A DNA stretch of 64,000 nucleotides from Bryobacterales bacterium (lineage in GTDB: Bacteria; Acidobacteriota; Terriglobia; Bryobacterales; Bryobacteraceae), in assembly GCA_016716385.1 (NCBI GenBank), contig JADJWL010000012.1, positions 124,001 through 188,000 on the forward strand, read 5' to 3'. Below the pieces are notes generated by a model that was not told where the DNA came from, did no database searches, and worked only from the letters and a program-made list of their open reading frames with translations. Within the stretch, counting starts at the first letter, position 1, and each line of letters starts with the position of its first letter. Position numbers and translations under genes: made by a program. This document shows, one piece after another, positions 27,111 through 36,699 of this stretch.

Positions 27111-28307
27111 CTACGGATTCGCCGCGGCCGGCGGGGCGGCTTCGAGAATGCGCTCGAACTCCTTTGCCACCTGGTCCCATGAGAAGCGTTCAGTGACCAG
27201 GCGGTATCCTTCTTCGCACAATGCTTCCCGTTGTCCGCCTCCTGCGAGAAGCTCCAGACACGCCTGCGCGAACGCTTCCGGAGTGTCGGCCAGACGGATG
27301 GATCGGCCGTCTTCAAGGGGCAGCCCTTCCGCGCCGATCGTCGTGGAGACGACGGGCGTGCGCGCGGCGATCGATTCGTAGATCTTCAGCCGCGTGCCTC
27401 CGCCAATCCGCAGCGGCACAATCGACAGGGACGAACCCCACAAGTAGGGCCGGACGTCCGGAACCGTTCCGGTCACCTCGACGCCGTCTCCGGACCGCAG
27501 ATCCGGGGGGGGCATGCGGCCGACGATCGTCACGCGCGTACCCGGCCGGCGGGCGCGGATCAGGGGCCAGACGGTGGAAAGAAACCAGCGGACGCCGTCG
27601 CGATTCGGTTCCCAGTCCATCGATCCGACAAAGACGATATCTGCTACCGCGGCGGGAGCGGGCGGCCGGGTGAAGTACTCGAGGTCGACACCCGTGGATA
27701 CGGCAGAAACGCGGCGGGCGCCAAACTGCTCGCGCATGATTCTGGCATCTTCTTCCGATACCGCGGCGACGTGTCCGGCGGCCTGGCACGCACGCCGCTC
27801 GAACCGCTCGAGCCGCGCCGCCTCAGCCGTGTACAGGAACCTGCGCAGCGGGTCGCGCGCGGTGGCGGCGTACCGGCGCCAGATCATCGTCTCCACATTG
27901 TGCTGGAAGAGCACGCACCGGCTGAGGTCGGGGTAGTAGGCCGCGGCGAAGAGGAAATCGCACACCGCCCGGTCGAACCGCTCCTCCGCCAGCAGCCGGC
28001 CGATCAGACGGCCCGCCTCAGGCGAACGAAACCGGGCGATGGTCACGGGCAGACCCGAAACCAGCGTTGCCGCCGCCTGGAGATGCGAGCGGAGCGTGCC
28101 CTTGGCGGGCAGCCGGTGCGGCACCGAATAGGCCCTCGTGCTGTACTCGGAAGCGCGGTCCGGACCTTCGCGGGAGTTCTCTCGCTCCAATCCTACGAAG
28201 TGGACCTCGTGCCGGCGGTGCAGGCAACGCAGCATCCCCAGCGTACGGATCTGACCGCCCCGTGTGGTGGGATGCAGGAACGTCGGGGCAACCCACAGGA
28301 TCTTCAT
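27111..28307 (-). CDS. Glycosyltransferase family 4 (GT-B)
   Basis: The start is the ATG at 28307, which overlaps the TGA of asnB (ATGA), giving 398 residues; the longer open frame to 28544 is a shadow. The N-terminus MKILWVAPTFLHPTTRGGQI is typical of GT4 enzymes in exopolysaccharide loci, and VLFQHNVETMIWRR is found in the exosortase-associated glycosyltransferase type. The donor half has VAAVSEEDARIM, VSTGVDLEYF, IVFVGSMDWEPNRDGV and GGTRLKIYESIAARTPVVST. It transfers a sugar during polysaccharide assembly. It is the third gene of the O-antigen ligase-like, asnB, glycosyltransferase operon. Confidence 0.88.
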   Translation of the reverse strand: MKILWVAPTFLHPTTRGGQIRTLGMLRCLHRRHEVHFVGLERENSREGPDRASEYSTRAYSVPHRLPAKGTLRSHLQAAATLVSGLPVTIARFRSPEAGRLIGRLLAEERFDRAVCDFLFAAAYYPDLSRCVLFQHNVETMIWRRYAATARDPLRRFLYTAEAARLERFERRACQAAGHVAAVSEEDARIMREQFGARRVSAVSTGVDLEYFTRPPAPAAVADIVFVGSMDWEPNRDGVRWFLSTVWPLIRARRPGTRVTIVGRMPPPDLRSGDGVEVTGTVPDVRPYLWGSSLSIVPLRIGGGTRLKIYESIAARTPVVSTTIGAEGLPLEDGRSIRLADTPEAFAQACLELLAGGGQREALCEEGYRLVTERFSWDQVAKEFERILEAAPPAAANP

Positions 28308-30226
28308 CGGGCTGCGGCCGCCATGACGCCATTGCTCCAGCGGTCCTTCCGGCCTGTCAGGAACAAATCGCCCCAGATCTGGAGGTTCAACAGGCGCCAC
28401 AGACGGTCGGTCGCATCCTCGGTGCCGGCCCGGTGCAAGCTGACCAGACGGTCGATCTCGGCGGGATCGCACACTTCGGCGAGAAGGCCGCCGCGCTCCC
28501 GCAGAAGAGCGTACAGAGGCTCCGCCCGCGAACCAAGCAGCCACCTGCGCACGGGCGTCGGAAAGCCGAGCTTCCGGCGAGTCAAAACAGCCGGGGGTAC
28601 CAGGTCGCGGACCGCTTCCCTCAGGATGGACTTCCCGACGCCGCGGCGGATCTTGAGGCGGTCGGGAACGCGGGCCGCGAATTCGACGAACGGATGATCG
28701 AGGAAAGGAACGCGACTTTCAATCGAAGTAGCCATGCTCATCTGGTCCTGCTTCATGAGGAGTTCCCCAAGGTATGTTTTCTGGTCGGCGTAGAGCATGC
28801 GAGCCAGCAGTGTCGACCCGGACCGCGCGTTCCAGTGAGCGAGGAACCCTTCGTACGGCGATTCGCGCATGCCGGGCGCGAGACGCCTCAGCCCATCGGG
28901 GTCGAACGCGCCGTAGAAATTGTCCAGGTAGAGCGATTCGATGGAATCTTCGCGTCCGGCGGCGGTGTGCGCCAGTTTCCTCCGCAGGTCAGCCGAGAGC
29001 AGCCGCGAGCCATTCACCCAACGGCGAAGCGCGGCGCGCAGAGCAGGCGGCACGAAGCGCATCGCCGCGGCGGAACGCTGGTTGAGCAGGTTCAGCCGGT
29101 AACGGGTATATCCCCCGAACATCTCGTCGCTTCCCTCACCGGTGAGCACGACCTTCACATGGCGCGATGCCAGACGGGAAACGAAATACAAGGAAACACT
29201 GGACGGCCAGGCGAGCGGTTCGTCCTCGTGCCAGACCAGCGACGGCAGCGCGTTGAAGAACTCGTCCATCCCGACAGCCACTTCGTGATGCTCCGTGCCG
29301 AGGGCCGCCGCAGTCTCGCGGGCGTACTCCAGTTCGCTGTATTCCGCCTCGGCGTACCCGACAGAGAACGTCTTGACGGGACCATCCACGTCGCGGGCCA
29401 TCAGGGCGGCGATGGCGCTGGAATCGATGCCCCCGCTCAGGAACATCCCGAGGGGAACGTCGCTCATGAGGCGCATCCGCACGGTCTCTTCGAGGCGGCG
29501 CCGGCACTCCTGGATCAAGTCCTGGGTGTCGCGACCTTCGGACGGGCCGTCTGGGACATCCCAGTAGCGGCCGATCCGGATCCGCGGGCGTCCATCCACC
29601 CACGCGCAGGTCAGCGTATGCCCGGGTTCCAGGCGGCGGATCCCGCGGTACAGGGTGCGGGAACCACTGGTGTATCCGAACGACAGGGATTCAGCCAGCG
29701 CCTCCGCGGCGAGTTCGCACGGAACCGATGGGTGCTCGAACAAGGCCTTGATCTCGGAGGCAAAGACGAACACGGCGCCGTCGGAGTAGTAGTAAAACGG
29801 CTTGATCCCCAGACGGTCCCGGGCGCAAAACAAGGTCCTGGTTTCCCGGTCCCAGAGCGCGAAGGCAAACATACCGCGGAAGAGGCGCACGCAATCCTTT
29901 CCGTGGACCGCATAGGCGTGGAGAATCGCTTCCGTGTCGCAGCGGGTGGCGTACACCCGCCCTGCCGATTCCAGTTCCGGACGGAGGGCGGCGTGGTTGA
30001 AGATCTCGCCGTTATAAACCACGGTCAAGCCCCCGGCGTGCATCGGTTGCTGCCCGGCCGCGAGATCCACAATGCTCAGGCGGCGGTGACCGAGAAACAC
30101 CGGGGAATCGCTCCACAGGCCGCTTCCATCGGGTCCGCGATGGGCCAGGATAGCGGTCATTCGCCCAAGGACGGCTTCCCCTGTCCGCGGATGTTCGTCG
30201 GCCAGGAACCCGGCGATCCCACACAT
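28304..30226 (-). CDS. asnB: Asparagine synthase (glutamine-hydrolysing) family protein
   Basis: 640 residues, full length. The N-terminal glutaminase starts with the nucleophile Cys2 (MCGIAGFL) and has HRGPDGSG, HRRLSIVDL and VVYNGEIFNH. The synthetase domain carries the PP-loop LSGGIDSSAIAALMARD and the pair LTGEGSDEMFGGY. The reaction makes an amide from a carboxylate, glutamine and ATP. In polysaccharide loci such AsnB-like proteins are often thought to amidate a uronic acid or peptide in place of making free asparagine; that fits the neighbours but is inference. Two bases separate its ATG from the upstream O-antigen ligase-like gene, and its stop overlaps the next gene by 4 nt. Confidence 0.9.
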   Translation of the reverse strand: MCGIAGFLADEHPRTGEAVLGRMTAILAHRGPDGSGLWSDSPVFLGHRRLSIVDLAAGQQPMHAGGLTVVYNGEIFNHAALRPELESAGRVYATRCDTEAILHAYAVHGKDCVRLFRGMFAFALWDRETRTLFCARDRLGIKPFYYYSDGAVFVFASEIKALFEHPSVPCELAAEALAESLSFGYTSGSRTLYRGIRRLEPGHTLTCAWVDGRPRIRIGRYWDVPDGPSEGRDTQDLIQECRRRLEETVRMRLMSDVPLGMFLSGGIDSSAIAALMARDVDGPVKTFSVGYAEAEYSELEYARETAAALGTEHHEVAVGMDEFFNALPSLVWHEDEPLAWPSSVSLYFVSRLASRHVKVVLTGEGSDEMFGGYTRYRLNLLNQRSAAAMRFVPPALRAALRRWVNGSRLLSADLRRKLAHTAAGREDSIESLYLDNFYGAFDPDGLRRLAPGMRESPYEGFLAHWNARSGSTLLARMLYADQKTYLGELLMKQDQMSMATSIESRVPFLDHPFVEFAARVPDRLKIRRGVGKSILREAVRDLVPPAVLTRRKLGFPTPVRRWLLGSRAEPLYALLRERGGLLAEVCDPAEIDRLVSLHRAGTEDATDRLWRLLNLQIWGDLFLTGRKDRWSNGVMAAAAR

Positions 30227-30228
30227 AC

Positions 30229-31575
30229 CTATCTACCGGTCCGCACCGGTTGCCGCGCCGCCATCTGCCAGCGCGACATTCGCGGCGGAGGGGGAGGAGC
30301 AGCCGGAACGGCCTGCCATTGCGGGATCTCCATCGCTACCGCGCGCTCCAGCGCAACAGCGATCCCGCCCATGACGGGGAAGAAGTCCGAATAGCCGATA
30401 CTGAGGAACTGGGCTCCCACCAGCAGCGCCAGCAACGCCGCCCGGTAGAAGTGGACCATCCGCTGCAACCGCTTGGCATCCGGATGATCGATCGATTCGC
30501 AGGACGACTTGACGCGACCGGCCGACCGCCAAAAGCTGATGCAGATCGCAATAAACAGAATCAATGCCGGGATACCGTTCTCGCTCGATATCTGGGTGAA
30601 TGTGTTGTGTGTCTGGTGCCAGCTTCCTCGTGGACGCCCTTCTTCAATCGCTGCGTCGTTGTCCGCAATCATGAACGTACCGGTGCCGGTGCCGAGAAGG
30701 GGATTCCTGAAGGTGATCTCCACGCTTCGCTCAAACAGGTACTGGCGGGAACGGAAAGACCCGGCCGCGGACATCGTATCTTCTTCAGGGGTCGAGGTCT
30801 CGAACGTAGAATAGCGCTTGTAGACTTCCTCCGGAATCAGCAGCCCGGCGATTGCCACAACAATCCAGGCGAGGAATGCGATCTGCACCTTTCCCTTGAG
30901 CGACGCACGGAAGAAAAGGTAGATCCCCACCGCCAGAGCAGTCACGAACATCCCGCGCGAACCGGTTTTCGCCATGACCAGAAACATGACCGGGATGAAC
31001 GCGTAGTAACCCAACGTGGCGGCAGCGTGCTTGGAGTAAGTTGCCAGGGCAAGGATCATGCACGAAGCAATCAGACAAGCCAACCCAAGCTCGTTGGGAT
31101 CCGCAAACCGCCCGACCCCGTAATACCGGCCATCCACTTCGCCGCCAGCCACTGCCGCCAGCACGGCGTGCACGGCAAGAGCCACCGCGACTGTCCACAG
31201 GACGACGACCACATGGCGCGTCGTGAGCGCCATCCCGACGATCGCAAAATAGAGGACCCAGGTGCGGATCCAGTCCTGAGTGATCAACTCAAGCGAGAGC
31301 CGCGGCCAGAGGCTGAACGGGACAGTAAGCGACATGAGAATCGTCAGGGCGACGAACAGAACGCCGATTCTCGTGCCGAGGCCGCGAAACAGGGCCCCGG
31401 AAAAGACCGTCAGCACTGCCAGGACGACGAATGTGATTGCCGGAATGCGAAACGCCTGCCCGGCATAGTCCAGGACCCGGCCGTACAACAGGAACAGATA
31501 CAGGATCAGAATGACGAAGCCCACTGAAGCAATTGGATTGGGACGGAGGGCACGGGCTTCCGCCACGGGAGTCAT
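30229..31575 (-). CDS. O-antigen ligase/polymerase-like membrane protein (Wzy/WaaL type)
   Basis: 448 residues with about 10-11 hydrophobic segments. The periplasmic loop typical of the O-antigen ligase/Wzy family is present late in the protein: RNPLLGTGTGTFMIAD, then a stretch with SWHQTHNTFTQISSENGIPA, where the His and Glu residues match the family pattern (GxGxGxF, HxxxxxxxxExG). Such proteins polymerise repeat units or ligate a glycan to its acceptor in the periplasm. It is the first gene of the operon with asnB and the glycosyltransferase, and divergent from the heparinase-like gene. Confidence 0.85.
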   Translation of the reverse strand: MTPVAEARALRPNPIASVGFVILILYLFLLYGRVLDYAGQAFRIPAITFVVLAVLTVFSGALFRGLGTRIGVLFVALTILMSLTVPFSLWPRLSLELITQDWIRTWVLYFAIVGMALTTRHVVVVLWTVAVALAVHAVLAAVAGGEVDGRYYGVGRFADPNELGLACLIASCMILALATYSKHAAATLGYYAFIPVMFLVMAKTGSRGMFVTALAVGIYLFFRASLKGKVQIAFLAWIVVAIAGLLIPEEVYKRYSTFETSTPEEDTMSAAGSFRSRQYLFERSVEITFRNPLLGTGTGTFMIADNDAAIEEGRPRGSWHQTHNTFTQISSENGIPALILFIAICISFWRSAGRVKSSCESIDHPDAKRLQRMVHFYRAALLALLVGAQFLSIGYSDFFPVMGGIAVALERAVAMEIPQWQAVPAAPPPPPRMSRWQMAARQPVRTGR

Positions 31576-31654
31576 GCAGTTAGTCTAGCGGCGCAAACTC
31601 CCGGCCAGCAAGTGGCTTAGGCGCAGGCTGGGCCTCATAATAGGGGTCGGTCCC

Positions 31655-33424
31655 GTGCGCTCCCCATCCGAACTGACATTCCGTCTCCGCCAGGAGGGCC
31701 TCAGCCTCTTCCACTGGCTCGTCCCCCCGCGCATGAGACGCCTGCCCGGCCCGCCCGGCCACCCACCCAAGCCGGACCCGGCCAGAGGCGCAGCGGTTGT
31801 CCCGATCGCCGAGCGCTGTCTCGCCGGGCAGGTTCCCGTGTTCGGCACATGGCTGGACCATCCAGGCTGGCGACGCGATCCCACCACCGGCATCGACGCG
31901 GGACTTCGCTACTTCCGTCTCCTGCCGTATCTCGATCCGGCCCGTGCCGGCGACCACAAGTGGCTTTGGGAGATCAACCGCCATCAACACCTCGTCACCG
32001 TGGCCCAGGCGTTTCATTTGACCGGCCGGCCGGAGTTTGCGCGCTGGATCGAGGGGCAGCTCGCCAGTTGGATGGACGCCAATCCCTGGCTGCGTGGCAT
32101 GAACTGGGCGAGCGCGCTGGAGGTGGCGTTCCGCGCCTTGAGCTGGTTCTGGATCGATCGTTTCGCCGGAAGCGCCCTGCCGGCCCGGTTCCGTGAACGA
32201 TGGATGGAATGCCTCTACCGCCACGGCCGCTACCTCGAGAACAACCTGTCGGTGTATTTTTCCCCGAATACGCACTTGCTGGGCGAAGCGGTCGCCCTGC
32301 ACGCGCTCGGCGCCGCCTACCCGGACTGGTCCCGGTCCTGGGCGGCGGCCGCGGATCGCATCGTACGCGAGCAGTTGCGTACGCAGGTACGCAGTGACGG
32401 CTCGCACTTCGAGCAGTCGGCCTATTACCATGTCTACGCGCTCGACATGTTCCTCCTGCACTTCGCGCTCGCGGGAGATCCCTCACCGGACGAAGCGGAA
32501 CGGCTGCGCGCGATGGCGGTGTTCCTCGACGCGCTGCTCGGGCCGCAAGGGACGCTGCCTCTGCTCGGCGACGATGACGGGGGCCGTCTGTTTCATCCGT
32601 TCGGCCGCCGCGACCGGTTCGGACGGGCCACCCTTGCCGCCGCGGGCGTCCTTCTCGGCGAACCCTCCTGGATCCGGGAAGCGTCCGACTTCGACGAACT
32701 CGGCCTCTGGTGGTTCGGTGGGGCTCACGTCGACCCAGCGGCCGGCCGCGCCCCCGTGCCGCGCTGCCAACTGTTCCGCGACGCCGGCATCGCCGTCTTT
32801 TCGAACGGAATCTGGCACGCGGTGGCTGACGCCGGGCCGTTCGGTCCCGGCTCGGGCGGCCACAGCCATTCCGACACGTTGTCTCTGGTGCTGCGCCGCG
32901 CAGACGAGGAGATCCTGATCGACCCTGGAACCTTTACCTACGTCGGAGATCCAGCCGCGCGCAACTCATTCCGTGGATCCGCCGCCCACAATACTCTGCG
33001 CATTGGCGGGAAGGACCAGGCCACTCCCGCCGGACCGTTTCGCTGGCTCCATCCCCCGCGCGTGGATATTCGCTCGTGCGGCGAAGATCACCTCGACGCC
33101 GTCTGTTCGTACGGCGCCTTCCAGCACCGGCGGATCCTGCGCGTTGGGCATGAACCCTTCCGGATTGGGGTCACCGACGAAGTGGACGGCCCCCCAGGGC
33201 CCCACCTGGTCGAGCAGTTCTGGCACGCCGGGGAGGCCGTTCTTCCCGAGAGCCGCTCGCGTTACCGGATCGGCCAGTCGGTACGGCTGCACCTCGATGG
33301 CGATGCGTCGATCGAGCCGGGTGCGCGGTCTCGAGTGTTCGGCCGGCAGGAACCGGCGCCGGTCATCGTGCGCCGCGACACCACCGCACTTCCGGTCCGG
33401 TGGACCACCGTGATCGGGGAGTGA
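31655..33424 (+). CDS. Heparinase II/III-like polysaccharide lyase
   Basis: 589 residues from a GTG at 31655 with AGGGG upstream. The N-terminal half (about 60-320) is the alpha-toroid domain of the heparinase II/III family, with the signature SPNTHLLGEAVALHALGAA and SHFEQSAYYHVYALDMFLL. The C-terminal half is the beta-sandwich domain with GGHSHSDTLSLVLR, LIDPGTFTYVGD and SFRGSAAHNTLRIGG, the His and Tyr residues expected at the lyase site. Genes of this type are common in exopolysaccharide loci, where they trim or turn over the polymer that the neighbouring glycosyltransferases make. No obvious signal peptide is seen at this start. The enzyme would cleave uronic-acid-containing polymer, in line with the uronate-forming dehydrogenase at 3107. 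Confidence 0.87.
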   Translation: MRSPSELTFRLRQEGLSLFHWLVPPRMRRLPGPPGHPPKPDPARGAAVVPIAERCLAGQVPVFGTWLDHPGWRRDPTTGIDAGLRYFRLLPYLDPARAGDHKWLWEINRHQHLVTVAQAFHLTGRPEFARWIEGQLASWMDANPWLRGMNWASALEVAFRALSWFWIDRFAGSALPARFRERWMECLYRHGRYLENNLSVYFSPNTHLLGEAVALHALGAAYPDWSRSWAAAADRIVREQLRTQVRSDGSHFEQSAYYHVYALDMFLLHFALAGDPSPDEAERLRAMAVFLDALLGPQGTLPLLGDDDGGRLFHPFGRRDRFGRATLAAAGVLLGEPSWIREASDFDELGLWWFGGAHVDPAAGRAPVPRCQLFRDAGIAVFSNGIWHAVADAGPFGPGSGGHSHSDTLSLVLRRADEEILIDPGTFTYVGDPAARNSFRGSAAHNTLRIGGKDQATPAGPFRWLHPPRVDIRSCGEDHLDAVCSYGAFQHRRILRVGHEPFRIGVTDEVDGPPGPHLVEQFWHAGEAVLPESRSRYRIGQSVRLHLDGDASIEPGARSRVFGRQEPAPVIVRRDTTALPVRWTTVIGE

Positions 33425-33979
33425 CTACCGGCTGTCGCGCTTGCCCTGACTCCGCCGGGTGCGGGCCGCCGCGTGCCCCTGGATCGCCTGTTTGCCCGAC
33501 TTCTTGATCTGCCGCTCCCGTTGCGCCGCACGCGCGTCCGCGCTGACAAAGCCCGCCTTCGCCGCGCCGCCCGTCGCGTTTTTCTTGACCGCGGGCTTGG
33601 GGATCGCCGACGAGGCCATGCGCTTCTCCCGCGCCGCTTTCGCCGCGGCCCGTTCGGCTTCCCGCTTCTCGCCCTTCTCAATCTCCGCGAGGCGCTTCTC
33701 GAAGCGCGTCAGAACCTCGCCGAACAGCTTCGCCTTCTGCTCCGTGCGCGCGTTCGCGACCCCGGTCTTGCCGCCCTTCGACCCGCTGCGCTTGCGGGTC
33801 GCGAGCTGCTGGCGGCGGAACAGGTCCTGGTTCTTGTCGCGCAGCTTGCGCGTCCGCTGGATCTTGCTGGCCAGGCGCGCCTTCGTCAGTCCGCCGATTT
33901 GATCCGCCATGCTGGCGGCGAACAGCTCAAACTCGGAGGCGGTGCAGAGCTTACGGGCAAACTCACGGTTGTACGCCAT
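33425..33979 (-). CDS. Basic lysine/arginine/alanine-rich protein, unknown function
   Basis: 184 residues, very rich in Lys, Arg and Ala. The N-terminal 60 residues look folded (MAYNREFARKLCTASEFELF, GGLTKARLASKIQRTRKLRD) and the middle has a helical, charged stretch likely to form a coiled coil (about 85-120). The tail is low in complexity and strongly basic, as in nucleic-acid-binding or histone-like proteins. The TAG and stop region abut the end of the convergent lyase gene with no gap. I do not recognise a characterised family; similar short basic proteins occur in soil bacteria. Possible nucleic-acid binding is inference from composition only. Confidence 0.6.
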   Translation of the reverse strand: MAYNREFARKLCTASEFELFAASMADQIGGLTKARLASKIQRTRKLRDKNQDLFRRQQLATRKRSGSKGGKTGVANARTEQKAKLFGEVLTRFEKRLAEIEKGEKREAERAAAKAAREKRMASSAIPKPAVKKNATGGAAKAGFVSADARAAQRERQIKKSGKQAIQGHAAARTRRSQGKRDSR

Positions 33980-34000
33980 CTGATTCTCCTCTGAATGAAT

Positions 34001-34972
34001 TTACGGCTGGCGCGGGAAGCAACCCGAGCCGGAGTGCCGCTTGGCCTTCCATTGCTCTTCGCTGACGGGAGCCTGTCCCTTTTCCACGAGCCTGCGGTTC
34101 ACGTACGCCATGCACTCTTTCTGCAACGCGGGATCGCGCATGCCCGTGCGGCCGTAGTAACGGCTGATCACGAGCGACGGGCCGGCCGCCCTGATCTTCT
34201 CCGCGCGCCATTCGTCGGCGATCGTATACAACTCGGCATTCGCGACCACTTCCTCCGCCAGGTGCGGCGGGATGAAGGTGACACCCTCGCGGTCGCCCAC
34301 CACGACGTCGCCCGGCATGACGGTCACATCGCCGACCTGGATCGGGACGTTGATGCCGGTCATCATGAGGTCGCCGAAAATGCCCGGCCAGGCGCCGCGG
34401 TGGTAGAGCGGAAAGCCGTGCGGTTCGATGCCTTCCTGGTCGCGGATGCCGCCGTTGACCACGAACCCGTTGCCGGTCTTCACGAAGATCGCCAGCGCCA
34501 GGTTGTCGCCGACGACAACGCCATCGACCACGCGGCCGCCGGCCATATCGACCACCAGGACATCGCCCGGCTGCAGCATGTCCATCATGCGCACGTTGTG
34601 CTGGGAGAGATCCTTCGCCGCCGCCTCTCCTTCGATGACACCGGCCACCTCGGCACGGCCCGGCATGAACTGGCAGGTGAACGCACGGCCCACCAGACCC
34701 TTCTCCCGGTTCAGGATCTCGAAGCCCCCGGCCCACTGGTGGTGGTAGTTGTGAATCAGCTTCAAGGGACCCCAGGCCGCTTCCTCCGACGTCATCCGGG
34801 TGTCCCGAATCCGCTTCAGGATCCCGTCGGAAATCTTCGGCCGTCCGTCAGAGAAGCGGTCGCCCTTCCACGTGGGCGTGTACTTGATGAGCTGTTCGCG
34901 GCCGAAGCCGTCCAACTGCGCGCTGGCGGTGGCAGCGCACAGAAGGCCGAGAAGAAGCATCGGGGCTTTCAA
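34001..34972 (-). CDS. Exported RraA-family protein
   Basis: 323 residues starting with a signal peptide (MLLLGLLCAATASAQ within the first 20). The body matches the RraA/aldolase-like family (formerly annotated as dimethylmenaquinone methyltransferase): GRAFTCQFMPG, MLQPGDVLVVDMAGGRV, GFVVNGGIRDQEGIE, IQVGDVTVMPGDVVVGDREG. The DxxG-type and G-G-x-R-D loop that binds substrate and metal in 4-hydroxy-4-methyl-2-oxoglutarate aldolases is visible as NGGIRDQEG. Cytoplasmic RraA regulates RNase E, but exported homologues like this are probably metabolic or structural, role unknown. It follows the Tat-type gene on the same strand after 35 nt. Confidence 0.8.
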   Translation of the reverse strand: MKAPMLLLGLLCAATASAQLDGFGREQLIKYTPTWKGDRFSDGRPKISDGILKRIRDTRMTSEEAAWGPLKLIHNYHHQWAGGFEILNREKGLVGRAFTCQFMPGRAEVAGVIEGEAAAKDLSQHNVRMMDMLQPGDVLVVDMAGGRVVDGVVVGDNLALAIFVKTGNGFVVNGGIRDQEGIEPHGFPLYHRGAWPGIFGDLMMTGINVPIQVGDVTVMPGDVVVGDREGVTFIPPHLAEEVVANAELYTIADEWRAEKIRAAGPSLVISRYYGRTGMRDPALQKECMAYVNRRLVEKGQAPVSEEQWKAKRHSGSGCFPRQP

Positions 34973-35007
34973 TCGTTTTTCCTCACTTCTGTTTTATGTT
35001 GTCACAT

Positions 35008-36243
35008 TCACATGTCGAGGCGCTTGCCCGCCGCATCCCACCCCTGCGTGCAGAAGTGCGATGCATCCGGCGTGCGGTAGCGCACCCCGGCCAGCTCCGG
35101 CGTCTCGACGCGCCGATGCCCGGCGAGCCGCGAATCGAGCGCCAAGTCGAGGATGCCTGCCGTCAGCATAGTCCGTTCCACCGGGTAGGGTGGCTCGCCG
35201 TTGGCGAACATCTTCTCGATGTTCTTGATCAGACAGCCGAAGTGGTGGCGCTGCCCGAAGCGCTGCAGCTTCAGCAGCACCGACACCGGCTCGGCGCGGC
35301 CTTCGACATCCACCGCCGCCAGCCATTCCTCCACGAGTCCCGGCATTTGAAACACGGCGCCGGTAAGGCCGTCGTTGTAGTGCACGATAAACACGGCTGG
35401 CCGCTTGACCAACTGCCGGATCTCGCCCGGCTTTCGCGACTCGCTATGCGTCAGCGCGCGGTCGAACAGACGGCGGGCCCAGCCGTTGCCGTCGAGGAAA
35501 CGCCAGCACGCGTCGTCTTCGAGACACTGCACTGCCTGCACGCCCGTCTCGCCGCCGCGCCGCCGCTCGACCAGCGCCTGCATCGCTTCCAGACCGTGGT
35601 AGCCGTAGGCTTCGAACCCGCCGAACGAAATGACGACGGCGTGCTTCTGCGGCTCGCCGTACGGCGTATCGATCGCCGGAACCCGGAACGCCACCGGCAC
35701 CGACGAGCCCGCCATCAGCGGGAATCCGAGCTCGCGGGAGATCGCCACCATGCGTTTGGCCTGATACCAGTTGAACGAGAGATGCTTGTCGTTGAACACC
35801 GGCACGGTCTGGCCCGTGTCCCGGAAGACGTCGGTGATCTTGAGAAACATCTCGTAGCGTGGGTACAGCTTCTGGCCTTTGTCGTTCACCGGGTACTCAC
35901 CGTGCTCCCCGATGAGAAGGATGCCGTCGACGGCGATGCGGTCCGAGCCGAGGGTGAGCGCGTCGCGCACCGTCCGGAACACGGGCACGCCGTACCGCCG
36001 CGCGCGTTCGCGGCTCATGTCGTTGGCCGGCGTCTGTTCGGTGAAGATCGATACGATCTTCGAGGCGGGGTACGGAGGCTGGTCGTCGTGGTTGTAGCCT
36101 TCCAGGTATTTGCCGACGATCACGTCGGCGTGCGAGAGTTTCCGGTACTCGGTGAGAATAGCGGCGATGCGCCTGCGGGGTCCGGAAGGGGTCTGCGCGA
36201 GCGCCGCGGCGGCGGGCGTCAGGAGAAACGCTCTGCGGTCCAT
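35008..36243 (-). CDS. Exported (Tat-type) conserved protein, unknown function
   Basis: 411 residues from ATG 36243, chosen because it starts a twin-arginine-like leader (MDRRAFLLTPAAAALA). The mature part begins RRIAAILTEYRKLSHADVIV and contains DGILLIGEHGEYPVNDKGQ, VPVFNDKHLSFNWYQAKRM and AGSSVPVAFRVPA. Such proteins are common in Acidobacteriota and Planctomycetes with Tat leaders; the N-terminal half has a Rossmann-like alternation but no clear cofactor loop. It heads a two-gene run with the RraA-like gene. I do not know a tested function. Confidence 0.7.
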   Translation of the reverse strand: MDRRAFLLTPAAAALAQTPSGPRRRIAAILTEYRKLSHADVIVGKYLEGYNHDDQPPYPASKIVSIFTEQTPANDMSRERARRYGVPVFRTVRDALTLGSDRIAVDGILLIGEHGEYPVNDKGQKLYPRYEMFLKITDVFRDTGQTVPVFNDKHLSFNWYQAKRMVAISRELGFPLMAGSSVPVAFRVPAIDTPYGEPQKHAVVISFGGFEAYGYHGLEAMQALVERRRGGETGVQAVQCLEDDACWRFLDGNGWARRLFDRALTHSESRKPGEIRQLVKRPAVFIVHYNDGLTGAVFQMPGLVEEWLAAVDVEGRAEPVSVLLKLQRFGQRHHFGCLIKNIEKMFANGEPPYPVERTMLTAGILDLALDSRLAGHRRVETPELAGVRYRTPDASHFCTQGWDAAGKRLDM

Positions 36244-36377
36244 GCGCCCAGTGTAGCCGGGACGGCACACAACAGTTCCACCAGTTGGCTTGCGTTGTCT
36301 CTTCGGTGAGCTGATCGTCCAGATCCTTCAGAAACGAGCGCCATGGCTCAAGGGGCGCGGCCGGACTTGGACATTGT

Positions 36378-36571
36378 TCAGGCGGCATGGGTCAGTTGAT
36401 CCGCAGTCAGCGTTGCACTTCCTGCCGCGTAGCCGAGTTCCAGGGCGCACGCCCCGATCATGAGATCGCCGAACGTTGAGTGCTTGGCGGAAAGCGATGC
36501 GAGAAGCTGGCTGACCGGTGCTTCTCCCGCTCCGCCGCGATGAGCACGCTGGAGTCGAGCACTAATCCCAT
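36378..36571 (-). pseudogene. Broken vapC (PIN-domain toxin) with remnant of its antitoxin upstream
   Basis: Reading leftwards from ATG 36571 gives MGLVLDSSVLIAAERE, the start of a PIN-domain toxin with its first catalytic Asp. A frame change then occurs and the second frame reads APVSQLLASLSAKH followed directly by STFGDLMIGACALELGYA, the C-terminal part of VapC. Most of the middle (about 60 residues, including the second acidic residue) is missing. Upstream the frame ending PPAWD overlaps the ATG (ATGGGATTAG), the usual VapB-VapC junction, so this was once a pair. The C-terminal piece closely matches the intact VapC at 40806. Confidence 0.75.
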
Positions 36572-36699
36572 GCGGGCGGCTCGAATGAGTCGCGGCGCGT
36601 CGATGACGGACTCGTGATGGTTCGAACGATGTGGAGTGCGCGCCGGGAGCGTGGTCCGGATCTGTAATCGTCGTGGAAGTCGCCGCCACCGGAATTGCT